A DNA stretch of 51,809 nt from Neobacillus cucumis. Lineage in GTDB: Bacteria > Bacillota > Bacilli > Bacillales > Cytobacillaceae. Shown here piece after piece: positions 1 through 8,145 of this stretch. Position 1 is the first letter of the stretch; each line of letters starts with the position of its first letter. The notes under the pieces were generated by a model that did not search any database, was not told the DNA's origin, and worked only from the letters and a program-made list of their open reading frames with translations. Both the position numbers and the translations under genes were made by a program. The DNA lies in contig NZ_JAFBEX010000029.1 of the NCBI RefSeq assembly GCF_016908975.1, positions 1 through 51,809 of the forward strand, given 5' to 3'.

Positions 1-93
<93 letters not shown>

Positions 94-99
94 ACTTTA

Positions 100-128
100 A
101 GGACAATCCGGAAGGATTGTCCTTTTTT
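100..128 (+). terminator. rRNA operon terminator
   Basis: A 10-bp perfect stem (AGGACAATCC / GGATTGTCCT) with a 4-nt loop is followed by a T-run. It sits just behind the 5S gene and ends the rRNA operon. Confidence 0.9.
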
Positions 129-266
129 GTATTTTTTGATTAAAAGTTTGGAAAAAGCAAAAAAGTACGAAGTGTTTTCAAAGAAAACGCAGATAGACAT
201 ACACCCAAGAAGCGGCAATAACATAAGATAATACAGGAGCCATCTGAAAAGAGTATTCAAAAAATT

Positions 267-296
267 GTATACAAATATCAATTTACGGACAGAATG
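267..296 (+). promoter_or_regulatory. candidate sigma-F promoter of csfB
   Basis: GTATA (267-271), a 15-bp spacer, then GGACAGAATG (287-296) resembles the sigma-F pattern GywTA-N15-GGnrAnAnTw with two mismatches in the -10. Transcription would begin near 303, which rules out the upstream ATG at 302 as start. csfB is sigma-F dependent in B. subtilis. Confidence 0.6.
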
Positions 297-316
297 GATG
301 TATGGAGGTGGAGGGA

Positions 317-520
317 TTGAGTTCATTGGTAACACATCATTATTATGAAGAAACATGCGTTATTTGTGAGAGTCTAAAACCAAAAGGCATACATCTATAT
401 TCTTCTTTTATTTGCACAGATTGTGAAAATGATTTAATTCATACCGATACAAATGACCCGAGATATAAATATTTTTTAAAACAGCTAAGAAAAATCACCA
501 CTCCAGAAATATTTTCATAA
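317..520 (+). CDS. csfB: Anti-sigma factor Gin (CsfB)
   Basis: A 67-aa protein of the Gin/CsfB family, a forespore inhibitor that blocks premature sigma-G activity and also acts on sigma-E. It shows the family's paired zinc ligands, CVIC at residues 14-17 and CTDC at 33-36, and the C-terminal KYFLKQLRKI segment. I chose the TTG at 317 because GGAGGTGGAGGG (304-315) is a strong ribosome binding site for it. The in-frame ATG at 302 has no such site and lies at the predicted transcription start. It follows the rRNA operon as in B. subtilis, but xpaC and yaaN, which follow it there, are absent. Confidence 0.88.
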   Translation: MSSLVTHHYYEETCVICESLKPKGIHLYSSFICTDCENDLIHTDTNDPRYKYFLKQLRKITTPEIFS

Positions 521-521
521 C

Positions 522-550
522 AAGTCCTCTAAAGGGCTTTATTTTTTTTG
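522..550 (+). terminator. csfB terminator
   Basis: A short stem AAGTCC / GGGCTT (one G-U pair) starts two bases after the csfB stop and is followed by a long T-run. Confidence 0.7.
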
Positions 551-633
551 AGAGAAATGGGAAATCAAACTCTTTTTTGCTAAAATAAAGAGATGTTACG
601 TTAGTACGGATTAAAAAGCAAGGAAGATAAAGA

Positions 634-2076
634 ATGAGAAATCAACTGCAAACACCCTTATACAATGCTTTAAGGGAACATAATGGTAAGAACCCTGTTT
701 CATTTCATGTACCCGGCCATAAATATGGTTTATTGACCCCATATAATCAGGATGTGTTTTTTTCAGGGGTATTGAAAATAGATGCTACAGAATTAGAAGG
801 ATTAGATGATCTTCATTCACCAGAAGGACCTATCAAAGAAGCAGAAGAGCTATTATCCCAGTTATATCAGACTAATAAAAGTTTTTTTCTAGTGAATGGT
901 TCTACTGTAGGCAACCTTGCTATGATTATGGCAGCCTGCAGAGAGGATGCAACCATCCTCGTTCAAAGAAACTGCCATAAATCGGTGTTAAATGCGCTTA
1001 AATTAGCAAAAGCAGTGCCAGTATTCCTTGAACCGGAAGTAAATCAGGAATGGAAAGTTGCAGCAGGTATCAGTATGGACACCATTCAACAGGCCATATA
1101 CCGTTATCCGGATGCAAAAGCTATCATCTTAACTTATCCGAATTATTACGGCATGGTTTATGAATTAAAAAAAATAATTGATTTTGCCCATCATAAACAA
1201 ATTCCTGTGTTAGTTGATGAGGCACATGGGGCGCATTTTACCATTGGAGACCCTTTTCCGGTATCAGCACTGCAATTAGGTGCCGATGTTGTTGTTCATT
1301 CTGCACATAAGACTTTGCCGGCTATGACAATGGGTTCCTTTATCCATATAAATAGTAACCTTGTAAACTGGGAAATGATAAAAGACTATCTAGGGATTTT
1401 TCAATCCAGTAGCCCATCTTATCCCATTATGGCCTCACTCGATGTAGCCAGACATTATTTAGCAGCCTATGAAAATAACGACTTAAAATATCTCTTATCA
1501 GAGATTAATTCCTTTAAAGAAGCATTAACACAAATTGAAACGATAAAAGTTTTAACCTTTCCGGGAAATCAGGGAGATGTACTTAAAATTACGATACAAT
1601 CAAAGTGCGGTTTAAGTGGATTTGAACTACAAAAAAAATTCGAGTCGTACGGCATTTATACAGAATTAGCAGATCCACTTAATGTTTTATTGATTTTACC
1701 ACTATTAAAAAAGGGCCAATTCTATCCACTGGGTGAGACGGCAGAAAAAATAAAAAGAGCCCTCAATGGATTGCCAATATGTGAAATGAAAAAAACATTT
1801 CTGACCGGGGATGAAAGAATTTCAGAATTAGCAGTCCGTTTTAGTGAAATGGACAAACTACGATTAATGGAGGTTGAGATAGAGCAGGCATCAGGATTGG
1901 TTTCTGGGGAAACGATCACTCCGTATCCACCTGGAATTCCTTTGCTCTTTAAAGGTGAAAAAATAACAGATGAAAAGCTCTACCGGCTAAAAACTTTATT
2001 ACAAACAGGTGCAAGATTTCAGGGAACAAGCTCTCGTTTAAGAGGGGGCTATATAATGGTATTCTGTACAACGTAG
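634..2076 (+). CDS. yaaO: PLP-dependent Orn/Lys/Arg decarboxylase family protein YaaO
   Basis: A 480-aa fold-type I PLP enzyme of the Orn/Lys/Arg decarboxylase class. The N-terminal motif PVSFHVPGHK is typical, VDEAHGAHF supplies the cofactor-binding aspartate, and SAHKTLPAMT (about residues 223-232) carries the PLP lysine K226. The C-terminal domain includes PYPPGIPLL. The substrate cannot be read from sequence; the B. subtilis orthologue sits in the same place before tmk and is poorly characterised. AAGGAAG lies just upstream of the ATG. It probably forms a transcript with tmk, whose start is 21 bases downstream. Confidence 0.88.
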   Translation: MRNQLQTPLYNALREHNGKNPVSFHVPGHKYGLLTPYNQDVFFSGVLKIDATELEGLDDLHSPEGPIKEAEELLSQLYQTNKSFFLVNGSTVGNLAMIMAACREDATILVQRNCHKSVLNALKLAKAVPVFLEPEVNQEWKVAAGISMDTIQQAIYRYPDAKAIILTYPNYYGMVYELKKIIDFAHHKQIPVLVDEAHGAHFTIGDPFPVSALQLGADVVVHSAHKTLPAMTMGSFIHINSNLVNWEMIKDYLGIFQSSSPSYPIMASLDVARHYLAAYENNDLKYLLSEINSFKEALTQIETIKVLTFPGNQGDVLKITIQSKCGLSGFELQKKFESYGIYTELADPLNVLLILPLLKKGQFYPLGETAEKIKRALNGLPICEMKKTFLTGDERISELAVRFSEMDKLRLMEVEIEQASGLVSGETITPYPPGIPLLFKGEKITDEKLYRLKTLLQTGARFQGTSSRLRGGYIMVFCTT

Positions 2077-2097
2077 ATACATACTGGAGGTTTTATT

Positions 2098-2724
2098 TTG
2101 AAAGAGAATGGGATTTTTATAACATTTGAAGGTCCGGACGGGGCTGGAAAGACGACGATTATTAATTTAATAGCGAAAGAACTAAACGATGTTCTACTGA
2201 CAAGGGAACCTGGGGGCATCGAAATAGCAGAGCAAATTAGAAGAGTGATTTTAGATAAAGAAAATACTGCTATGGACCCTCGAACCGAAGCACTCCTCTA
2301 TGCGGCGGCAAGAAGACAGCATTTAATTGAAAAGGTAAAACCTGCACTTGAGGAGGGAAAAATTGTTTTATGTGATCGCTTTGTTGATAGTTCATTGGCG
2401 TATCAAGGATACGCGCGTGGGTTAGGAATAGATGAGGTATATGCAATTAATGAATTTGCCATCGAGAACCTTAGCCCAGAGTTGACGATTTACTTTGATA
2501 TTAAACCAGAATTAGGGTTGACCCGGATTAGTAAAAGTAAAGACAGAGAAGTAAACCGCCTTGATTTAGAAAATCTCGATTTTCACCATAAAGTCAGAGA
2601 AGGTTATCATCTCTTAATGCAACGTTTTCCCAATCGAATAGTACAGATAGATGCTTCAGGTACAGTAGATCAGGTATATCAAAAAACCTTAAGTATTATT
2701 AAAGAAAGAATAGCAAAGAAATAG
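2098..2724 (+). CDS. tmk: Thymidylate kinase
   Basis: A 208-aa dTMP kinase that makes dTDP from dTMP and ATP, an essential step towards dTTP. The P-loop EGPDGAGKTT lies at residues 11-20. TREPGG and CDRFVDSSLAYQGYARGLG are the substrate-binding DRY/F-type motifs. The start is TTG at 2098, preceded by GGAGG seven or more bases upstream. It follows yaaO closely and is ended by its own terminator, so yaaO-tmk looks like one unit. Confidence 0.96.
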   Translation: MKENGIFITFEGPDGAGKTTIINLIAKELNDVLLTREPGGIEIAEQIRRVILDKENTAMDPRTEALLYAAARRQHLIEKVKPALEEGKIVLCDRFVDSSLAYQGYARGLGIDEVYAINEFAIENLSPELTIYFDIKPELGLTRISKSKDREVNRLDLENLDFHHKVREGYHLLMQRFPNRIVQIDASGTVDQVYQKTLSIIKERIAKK

Positions 2725-2747
2725 CCTTTACCATAAGGCTTTTTTTC
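2723..2747 (+). terminator. tmk terminator
   Basis: Stem AGCCTT / AAGGCT overlaps the tmk stop codon and is followed by seven T. A TATAAT at 2803-2808 downstream may be the -10 of the darA promoter; I see no good -35. Confidence 0.75.
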
Positions 2748-2842
2748 ATAAAAAATAGTTCTAGTTTATATCTATAAAAAGGTATGTCAGAAGATAACCT
2801 GTTATAATAAAAATAAAGGAAATAGAGGAGAGGGTGTTCCAT

Positions 2843-3172
2843 ATGAAAATGATCATAGCCGTCGTTCAAGACCAAGATAGCAATCGTTTATCTAAAGCAT
2901 TAGTAGATAATAATTTTAGAGCAACCAAATTAGCTAGTACCGGAGGTTTCTTGAAGTCGGGGAACACGACCTTTATGATTGGTACCGAGGATATTCGAGT
3001 AGACCGGGCTCTCCAAATTATTAAAGACAATTGCAGGTCTAGGGATCAGCTTGTAGCCCCTGTTTCCCCTATGGGTGGAAATGCAGATTCTTATGTACCT
3101 TATCCTGTAGAGGTTGAGGTAGGGGGAGCCACCATATTTGTCCTGCCAATTGAACAATATATGCATTTTTAA
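2843..3172 (+). CDS. darA: Cyclic-di-AMP receptor DarA (PII-like, YaaQ)
   Basis: A 109-aa protein of the YaaQ/DarA family, PII-like trimers that bind the second messenger c-di-AMP. Recognisable blocks are AVVQDQDSNRL, GGFLKSGNTTFMIG and the C-terminal PMGGNADSYVPYPVEVEVGG. I took ATG 2843 over GTG 2834 because it has GAGGAGAGGG at a normal distance and matches the family N-terminus. In B. subtilis yaaR lies between this gene and holB; here only 22 bases separate the two reading frames, so yaaR is absent from this locus. Confidence 0.93.
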   Translation: MKMIIAVVQDQDSNRLSKALVDNNFRATKLASTGGFLKSGNTTFMIGTEDIRVDRALQIIKDNCRSRDQLVAPVSPMGGNADSYVPYPVEVEVGGATIFVLPIEQYMHF

Positions 3173-3194
3173 AAAAGAAACGTGAGTGATTAAT

Positions 3195-4202
3195 TTGGTA
3201 AAAACATGGGATCAACTAGTAGAGCTGCAACCAACTGTACTAAGAATGTTAAAAAACAGCTTGTTAAAAAATCGAGTGGCCCATGCGTACCTTTTTGAAG
3301 GAATGAGAGGGACAGGAAAAAAGGAAATCGGCTTATTGCTGACAAAATCGCTATTTTGTGAACAGCTAGTTGAAGGTTACAAACCTTGCGAGTCTTGTAA
3401 TAACTGTCTTAGAATTAATAATGGTAACCATCCTGATGTACATATGGTGGAACCAGACGGCTTATCAATTAAAGTCGAACAAATTCGAAACCTGCAAGCG
3501 GAGTTTGCTAAAAAGGGAGTAGAATCTACCAATAAAGTTTACTTAATTTCACATGCTGATAAAATGAGCGTAAGTGCTTCCAATAGTTTATTGAAGTTTT
3601 TGGAGGAACCAAATCCAGGTACAGTAGCTTTTCTTTTAACTGAGCAGGTCCAACAGCTGTTACCGACCATTTTATCGAGGTGTCAGACTTTGGTGTTCCA
3701 GCCATTAGCACCTCAGATGATGATGAAGCAGTTGGTGGACAATGGGGTGAATCCTGCAAAGGCGAGCGTTTTAGCGCAATTAACCAATAATTTGGAAGAA
3801 GCTCTCAAATTAAATGTTGATGAATGGTTTGCACAAGCCCAAAAAATAGTGGTAAAATTGTATGAGGTGTTAAAAAAGAATCCACTCGAGGCCATGGTTA
3901 CACTTCAGAGTGATTGGTTTTCACACTTTAGAGAGAAAGAACAGATTCAACGTGGTTTAGATCTTTTACTTCTTATATTTAAGGATTTACTATATATACA
4001 ATTAGATAGGCAGGAGCAGCTTGTTTTTATAGAGGAGAAGGAACGTTTAAAACAATATGCCCTGCAAACATCTGGACGACGCTTATCGGATCAAATGGCA
4101 GCTATTCTTGATGCCAAAAGGAAGCTGCAGGCAAATATGAATCCTCAGCTGATGATGGAACAGCTTGTGTTAAAATTGCAGGAGGGATCTTCATTTGTAT
4201 GA
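3195..4202 (+). CDS. holB: DNA polymerase III subunit delta prime
   Basis: A 335-aa clamp-loader subunit of the AAA+ family that helps load the beta sliding clamp. EGMRGTGKKE (about residues 35-44) is the P-loop region. A zinc-module-like CESCNNCLR follows near residue 70, and the sensor/arginine region LPTILSRCQTLVF is clear. The start is TTG 3195, giving MVKTWDQLVELQP, which matches the family. GTG 3186 is an alternative, but the GTGAG site then overlaps it. The 3' end overlaps ricT by 8 bases, implying translational coupling. Confidence 0.92.
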   Translation: MVKTWDQLVELQPTVLRMLKNSLLKNRVAHAYLFEGMRGTGKKEIGLLLTKSLFCEQLVEGYKPCESCNNCLRINNGNHPDVHMVEPDGLSIKVEQIRNLQAEFAKKGVESTNKVYLISHADKMSVSASNSLLKFLEEPNPGTVAFLLTEQVQQLLPTILSRCQTLVFQPLAPQMMMKQLVDNGVNPAKASVLAQLTNNLEEALKLNVDEWFAQAQKIVVKLYEVLKKNPLEAMVTLQSDWFSHFREKEQIQRGLDLLLLIFKDLLYIQLDRQEQLVFIEEKERLKQYALQTSGRRLSDQMAAILDAKRKLQANMNPQLMMEQLVLKLQEGSSFV

Positions 4203-5022
4203 TGTTGTAGGAGTACGCTTTAAAAAGGCGGGGAAAATCTATTATTTTGATCCGGGAGACCTCTCAATTGAAAAGGATGACTTTGTCATTGTCGAAACAG
4301 TTCGCGGCGTTGAATATGGGAGGGCAGTGATTGCCCGTAAACAGGTTGAGGAAAATGATGTTGTCCTTCCATTAAAAAAGGTGGTCAGAATTGCTGACCA
4401 AAAGGATCGAATGATTGTTGATGAAAATAAGCAAGCAGCCCAAGAAGCTTATGAGGTTTGTAATAGCAAAGTTCATGAACATCAGCTGGATATGAAACTA
4501 GTGGATGTTGAATATACGTTTGACCGAAACAAGGTCATCTTCTACTTTACAGCAGATGGAAGAGTTGATTTCCGAGAGCTAGTAAAAGATTTGGCAGCTA
4601 TTTTTCGGACACGTATTGAGCTCCGCCAAATTGGTGTTCGAGATGAAGCTAAAATGCTTGGTGGAATTGGACCTTGTGGAAGAATGCTATGCTGTTCCAC
4701 ATTTTTAGGTGATTTTGATCCTGTCTCGATTAAGATGGCGAAGGATCAAAACCTTTCATTGAATCCAACCAAGATTTCTGGTCTGTGCGGAAGACTTATG
4801 TGCTGTTTAAAATATGAAAATGATGAATATGAATCCGCTAAAGAAGCTCTGCCTGATTTAGGGGAAATTATTGAAACACCACAGGGTAAAGGAAAAGTGG
4901 TAGGATTAAATATATTAGAGCGGGTACTTCAGGTGGAACTAAAGGAACAAGAACGGGTTCTGGAGTATACTTTGGATGAAATCATTAAAGAAGGTGCCTT
5001 TTCTATACAATCCACAGATTAA
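4195..5022 (+). CDS. ricT: RicT/YaaT, Fe-S subunit of the RicAFT complex
   Basis: A 275-aa PSP1-domain protein. In B. subtilis RicT works with RicA and RicF, binds iron-sulfur clusters, and promotes RNase Y-dependent mRNA processing, affecting sporulation, competence and biofilm. The cysteine-rich core is plain: GPCGRMLCCS and ISGLCGRLMCCLKYE. The TTG at 4195 starts MYDVVGVRFKKAGKIYYFDPG, the canonical N-terminus, inside the 3' end of holB. Next to holB and yabA it is part of a conserved block. Confidence 0.94.
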   Translation: MYDVVGVRFKKAGKIYYFDPGDLSIEKDDFVIVETVRGVEYGRAVIARKQVEENDVVLPLKKVVRIADQKDRMIVDENKQAAQEAYEVCNSKVHEHQLDMKLVDVEYTFDRNKVIFYFTADGRVDFRELVKDLAAIFRTRIELRQIGVRDEAKMLGGIGPCGRMLCCSTFLGDFDPVSIKMAKDQNLSLNPTKISGLCGRLMCCLKYENDEYESAKEALPDLGEIIETPQGKGKVVGLNILERVLQVELKEQERVLEYTLDEIIKEGAFSIQSTD

Positions 5023-5034
5023 GAGGTGGAAGCC

Positions 5035-5409
5035 GTGGATAAAAAGGAAATATTTGAATCAGTAAGTAATATGGAAACACAAATTGGCCATCTTTACCAG
5101 CAATTAGGGGAATTAAAGCAGCATTTAGCCGAGATACTAGAAGAGAATCATTATTTGAAACTTGAAAATGAGCATCTAAGGCGTCGTCTAGATGTAACCA
5201 CGGAAGAAGAAAAGAAAGCAGCGGAAACAAAACAGGGTACTGCTGTAGCTGCGGAATCCCCAAGAGGAAAGCATTTCGATGTGGGAGAAGGATATGATAA
5301 CCTTGCGAGACTTTATCAAGAGGGGTTTCATATTTGTAATCTTCATTTTGGCAGCTTACGTAAGGAAGGCGATTGTTTATTTTGTCTTTCTTTTCTTAAT
5401 AAGAAATAA
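5035..5409 (+). CDS. yabA: Replication initiation control protein YabA
   Basis: A 124-aa regulator that binds DnaA and DnaN and restrains over-initiation. The N-terminal half is a coiled coil (QIGHLYQQLGELKQHLAE onward), then a charged linker. The C-terminal zinc module is GFHICNLHFGSLRK-GDCLFCLSF (one His/Cys group and CxxC). I chose GTG 5035, giving MDKKE as in the family, with AGAGGTGG at good spacing; GTG 5026 is in frame but lies on that site. It starts 12 bases after ricT. Confidence 0.94.
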   Translation: MDKKEIFESVSNMETQIGHLYQQLGELKQHLAEILEENHYLKLENEHLRRRLDVTTEEEKKAAETKQGTAVAAESPRGKHFDVGEGYDNLARLYQEGFHICNLHFGSLRKEGDCLFCLSFLNKK

Positions 5410-5414
5410 CCTAA

Positions 5415-5443
5415 AGAGGCTGATACATGCAGCCTCTATTTTC
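5415..5443 (+). terminator. yabA terminator
   Basis: Stem AGAGGCTG / CAGCCTCT starts just after the yabA stop and is followed by a short T-rich tract (attttc). It is a moderate terminator, so some read-through into yabB is possible. Confidence 0.65.
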
Positions 5444-5471
5444 ATATCTAAAGTAGTTAGGATGGTTTGTT

Positions 5472-6212
5472 GTGGTGTACTTAAAGGAAGATGAACGGCT
5501 TGATTATTTACTAGCTGAAAAGCTGCGAATTATTCAAAGCCCTTCTGTATTTGCTTTTTCCCTTGATGCCGTTTTACTGGCTCGCTTTGTTTATGTACCG
5601 ATTCAAAAGGGAAATCTACTTGATCTCTGCAGTGGTAACGGGGTCATTCCATTATTTTTAAGTGTACGGACAAAGGGAAAGATTACAGGTGTCGAAATAC
5701 AAGAACGCTTATACGATATGGCTGTTCGAAGTATCGAATACAATGGTCTTGAGGACCGTTTAAACATGATACATGGTGATATTAAAGAAATGCCTAAAGC
5801 ATTAGGGTATGGGAATTTTGATGTGGTGACCTGTAATCCCCCTTACTTTATTACCCCATCAAAGGATGAAATCAATCCGAATGAGCATTTAGCGATTGCC
5901 CGTCATGAGATTCTTTGTACGCTAGAAGATGCTATAAAAGCTTCCAGTCAGTTAGTACGGCAGGGAGGGAAGGTTGCTTTTGTTCATCGTCCTGGAAGGC
6001 TGATTGATATTTTAACATTAATGCGCCAGTATAGGCTTGAACCCAAACGGATTCAATTTGTCTACCCAAAGCAAGGAAAGGAAGCAAATATCTTATTAGT
6101 AGAAGCAATCAAGGATGGAAGTCCGGATTTAAAAATATTGCCTCCACTCATTGTGTATAATGAAGTAGACGAATATACTCCAGAAATTAGAGGGATTTTA
6201 TATGGAGAGTAG
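5472..6212 (+). CDS. yabB: tRNA1(Val) (adenine37-N6)-methyltransferase-like protein YabB
   Basis: A 246-aa class I SAM methyltransferase of the TrmN6/YfiC family. The SAM-binding motif LLDLCSGNGVIPLFLS lies near residue 50 and the N6-adenine/amine signature TCNPPYF near residue 120. The C-terminal VYPKQGKEANILLVE block is typical of the family. The likely substrate is A37 of a tRNA, by family; the sequence does not show which tRNA. Two adjacent GTG codons (5472, 5475) could both start; family proteins begin MV. It overlaps yazA by 11 bases. Confidence 0.9.
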   Translation: MVYLKEDERLDYLLAEKLRIIQSPSVFAFSLDAVLLARFVYVPIQKGNLLDLCSGNGVIPLFLSVRTKGKITGVEIQERLYDMAVRSIEYNGLEDRLNMIHGDIKEMPKALGYGNFDVVTCNPPYFITPSKDEINPNEHLAIARHEILCTLEDAIKASSQLVRQGGKVAFVHRPGRLIDILTLMRQYRLEPKRIQFVYPKQGKEANILLVEAIKDGSPDLKILPPLIVYNEVDEYTPEIRGILYGE

Positions 6213-6486
6213 CGGTCATTACTTTTATGTCTTAACGTGCAGAGATGGAAGTTTATATGGCGGCTATACGAATGATCTTAAACGCCGAACCCGACAGCAT
6301 AATGAAGGCAAAGGGGCAAAATATACACGTGGCAGAGGACCTGTTAAGCTCACCTATTATCAAGCATACGATAGTAAAAGTGAGGCCTTAAAGGCGGAAT
6401 ATTGGTTTAAACAATTAACAAGGAAGAAGAAATTGGAGTATTTAATGAGAGCGGGTGAGCTGGATGTGGCAACAGAAAAGCTTTGA
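6202..6486 (+). CDS. yazA: GIY-YIG nuclease-family protein YazA
   Basis: A 94-aa protein with a full small GIY-YIG domain: YFYVLTC then LYGGYTNDLKRRTRQHN (the second motif is GGY instead of YIG) and the catalytic-type glutamate in EYWFKQL. UvrC-type nucleases share this fold, but the cellular role of this stand-alone family is not established. It overlaps both neighbours (yabB by 11 bases, rsmI by 23), so the three are almost certainly co-translated. Confidence 0.9.
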   Translation: MESSGHYFYVLTCRDGSLYGGYTNDLKRRTRQHNEGKGAKYTRGRGPVKLTYYQAYDSKSEALKAEYWFKQLTRKKKLEYLMRAGELDVATEKL

Positions 6487-7348
6487 AAATGAAGCGAATA
6501 AGGGAATTCTCTATCTTGTTCCTACTCCGATAGGAAATCTGGAAGATATGAGCTTTCGAGCCATACGAATTTTAAAAGAAGCAGATTTGATTGCGGCTGA
6601 GGATACAAGAAATACCAAAAAATTGTGTAATTATTTTGAAATTGATACACAGATTGTCAGCTATCATGAACATAATAAAGAAGCGAGCGGCGAAAAGCTG
6701 ATGGAAAAAATCAAACAAGGCTTTAAGGTAGCGCTCGTAAGTGATGCAGGAATGCCAGCCATTTCGGACCCTGGCTATGAGCTTGTCCAGGCAGCGATTC
6801 ATGAACAATTGACTGTAGTCCCGTTGCCAGGGGCAAATGCAGCACTCACATCCTTGATTGCATCAGGAATAGCGTGCCAGCCTTTTTACTTTTTTGGATT
6901 TTTGCATCGCAATAAGAAGGAGAAGCGGGCGGAATTAGAGAAATTGAGGAAACAACGAGCTACTTTAATCTTTTATGAATCTCCCCATCGTTTGAAAGAA
7001 ACCTTAGCCCTCATGCTTGATGTCCTTGGTAATCGGAAGATTGTTATTTGCCGGGAATTAACCAAAAAGTACGAGGAATTCATTCGCGGAAATCTTGAAG
7101 AAACGATCGAGTGGGCTAATATAGATGAAATTCGAGGTGAATTCTGTCTGATTGTAGAAGAATCACCATTACAGGAAGAAGAAGAGCAAGAGGCACACTG
7201 GTGGCAGGAATTATCAATTGAAGAACATGTTAATCATTACATAACTGTGAACAGTCTTTCTTCGAAGGATGCAATTAAACAAACAGCGAAGGATCGGACT
7301 ATTCATAAGCGCGAGGTTTATCAGGCTTATCATATTGATGAGCATTAA
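6464..7348 (+). CDS. rsmI: 16S rRNA (cytidine1402-2'-O)-methyltransferase
   Basis: A 294-aa tetrapyrrole-methylase-fold enzyme that 2'-O-methylates C1402 in the decoding centre. Motifs in order are LVPTPIGNLEDMSFRA, AAEDTRNTKKL, VSDAGMPAISDPG and PLPGANA (SAM binding). ATG 6464 has GGGTGAG five bases upstream inside yazA; GTG 6455 is the longer alternative. It is the last gene of the yabB-yazA-rsmI cluster and converges on abrB. Confidence 0.95.
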   Translation: MWQQKSFENEANKGILYLVPTPIGNLEDMSFRAIRILKEADLIAAEDTRNTKKLCNYFEIDTQIVSYHEHNKEASGEKLMEKIKQGFKVALVSDAGMPAISDPGYELVQAAIHEQLTVVPLPGANAALTSLIASGIACQPFYFFGFLHRNKKEKRAELEKLRKQRATLIFYESPHRLKETLALMLDVLGNRKIVICRELTKKYEEFIRGNLEETIEWANIDEIRGEFCLIVEESPLQEEEEQEAHWWQELSIEEHVNHYITVNSLSSKDAIKQTAKDRTIHKREVYQAYHIDEH

Positions 7349-7352
7349 AAAA

Positions 7353-7388
7353 CTCCAGCACGTTTATGTGCTGGAGACTTTATTTTTT
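7353..7388. terminator. shared bidirectional terminator, rsmI / abrB
   Basis: A 9-bp perfect stem (CTCCAGCAC / GTGCTGGAG) is flanked by A-run on the left and T-run on the right, so it can stop transcripts arriving from either side of this convergent junction. It reaches the abrB stop codon. Confidence 0.85.
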
Positions 7389-7671
7389 ACTTTACAAGTT
7401 CAAAGTTTTTTTGAATTTCTTCTAATAATTGTTCTGCACCTTCACGGCTAAGGATTAGCTTGCCGCCAGCAAGAGCTAAATTATCATCAGAAACTTCACC
7501 AGTTACTTGGCAAGTCATATTTGGCTTATATTTTTTCAAGATAATGCGCTCATCGTCCACATAAATTTCAAGAGCATCCTTTTCTGCGATACCAAGTGTA
7601 CGTCTTAATTCAATCGGAATAACCACACGGCCTAACTCATCAACTTTACGAACAATACCTGTAGATTTCAT
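7387..7671 (-). CDS. abrB: Transition-state regulator AbrB
   Basis: A 94-aa DNA-binding protein that represses stationary-phase genes during growth. The swapped-hairpin N-terminal domain STGIVRKVDELGRVVIP followed by LRRTLGI is nearly identical to B. subtilis AbrB, and the C54-type cysteine (MTCQVTGEV) is kept. It is the only minus-strand gene here. The start is the ATG complement at 7669-7671 with GAGGAGAC upstream. Its control region carries paired Spo0A boxes, so repression by phosphorylated Spo0A is expected. spoVG, a classic AbrB target, lies 12 kb away. Confidence 0.98.
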   Translation of the reverse strand: MKSTGIVRKVDELGRVVIPIELRRTLGIAEKDALEIYVDDERIILKKYKPNMTCQVTGEVSDDNLALAGGKLILSREGAEQLLEEIQKNFELVK

Positions 7672-7730
7672 TTTAATTGTCTCCTCTCGTAATCAATCAT
7701 ATTATTTATCTGTCTTTCTCATTATCGTAA

Positions 7731-7750
7731 TTCGCCATAATTCGACAAAG
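7731..7750 (-). promoter_or_regulatory. tandem Spo0A boxes in abrB leader
   Basis: On the minus strand this reads TTTGTCGAA then a turn later TGGCGAA, two 0A boxes (consensus TGTCGAA). They lie about 7-26 bases downstream of the predicted abrB transcription start, as in B. subtilis, where Spo0A~P blocks abrB there. Confidence 0.85.
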
Positions 7751-7763
7751 TTCTTATATTTTC

Positions 7764-7792
7764 ATAATACCAGTACTTCCAATATCCGTCAA
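7764..7792 (-). promoter_or_regulatory. abrB sigma-A promoter
   Basis: Minus strand TTGACG (7792-7787), 17-bp spacer, TATTAT (7769-7764) with an extended TGG just before it. A second, weaker start (TTGTCG-N16-GATAAT) may overlap the 0A boxes. Confidence 0.8.
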
Positions 7793-7800
7793 TTATTTAT

Positions 7801-8046
7801 TTTATAAAGTGGCAGTGAAAATTTTTCCATTCACAGAATTGTTGATATATCAGGGTTCTGTATATACAAGCTAGTTCATAATGCTATTGAATTAAAAACA
7901 TCTTTTGATGCTCCTATATATAATAACACTTCGACATACTTCTACAAAAATCCTTTTTTTTCTTAATAAATTTCGCAGTATTTGTAGTTTTTATGGGTGT
8001 AATAGGAAGAAATTTTAAAAATCTGGAAATCTAGTAATAGGCATTC
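7801..8046. other. abrB-metG intergenic spacer
   Basis: An AT-rich spacer between the divergent abrB and metG promoters. I find no gene, no T-box leader for metG (no specifier stem or GGUGGNACCGCG-type element) and no repeat copy. One isolated Spo0A-box core, TGTCGAA on the minus strand, is at 7930-7936. Confidence 0.6.
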
Positions 8047-8075
8047 TTGCACAAAAGTTAATTTTTCGGTATATT
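8047..8075 (+). promoter_or_regulatory. metG sigma-A promoter
   Basis: TTGCAC (8047-8052), 17-bp spacer, TATATT (8070-8075), about 70 bases before the metG start. Confidence 0.7.
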
Positions 8076-8145
8076 TTGATGATAGAAGCGCTAAAAAGAG
8101 GCAATAATGGTTTAATGGGTTTTGTATTGTATAGGAGGGAAAATG

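Noticed and set aside
7672..8145. T-box or other riboswitch before metG
   Set aside because: No T-box antiterminator sequence, specifier stem or terminator is visible; a simple promoter and short leader explain it. Leaders of cysK and lysS were also negative.
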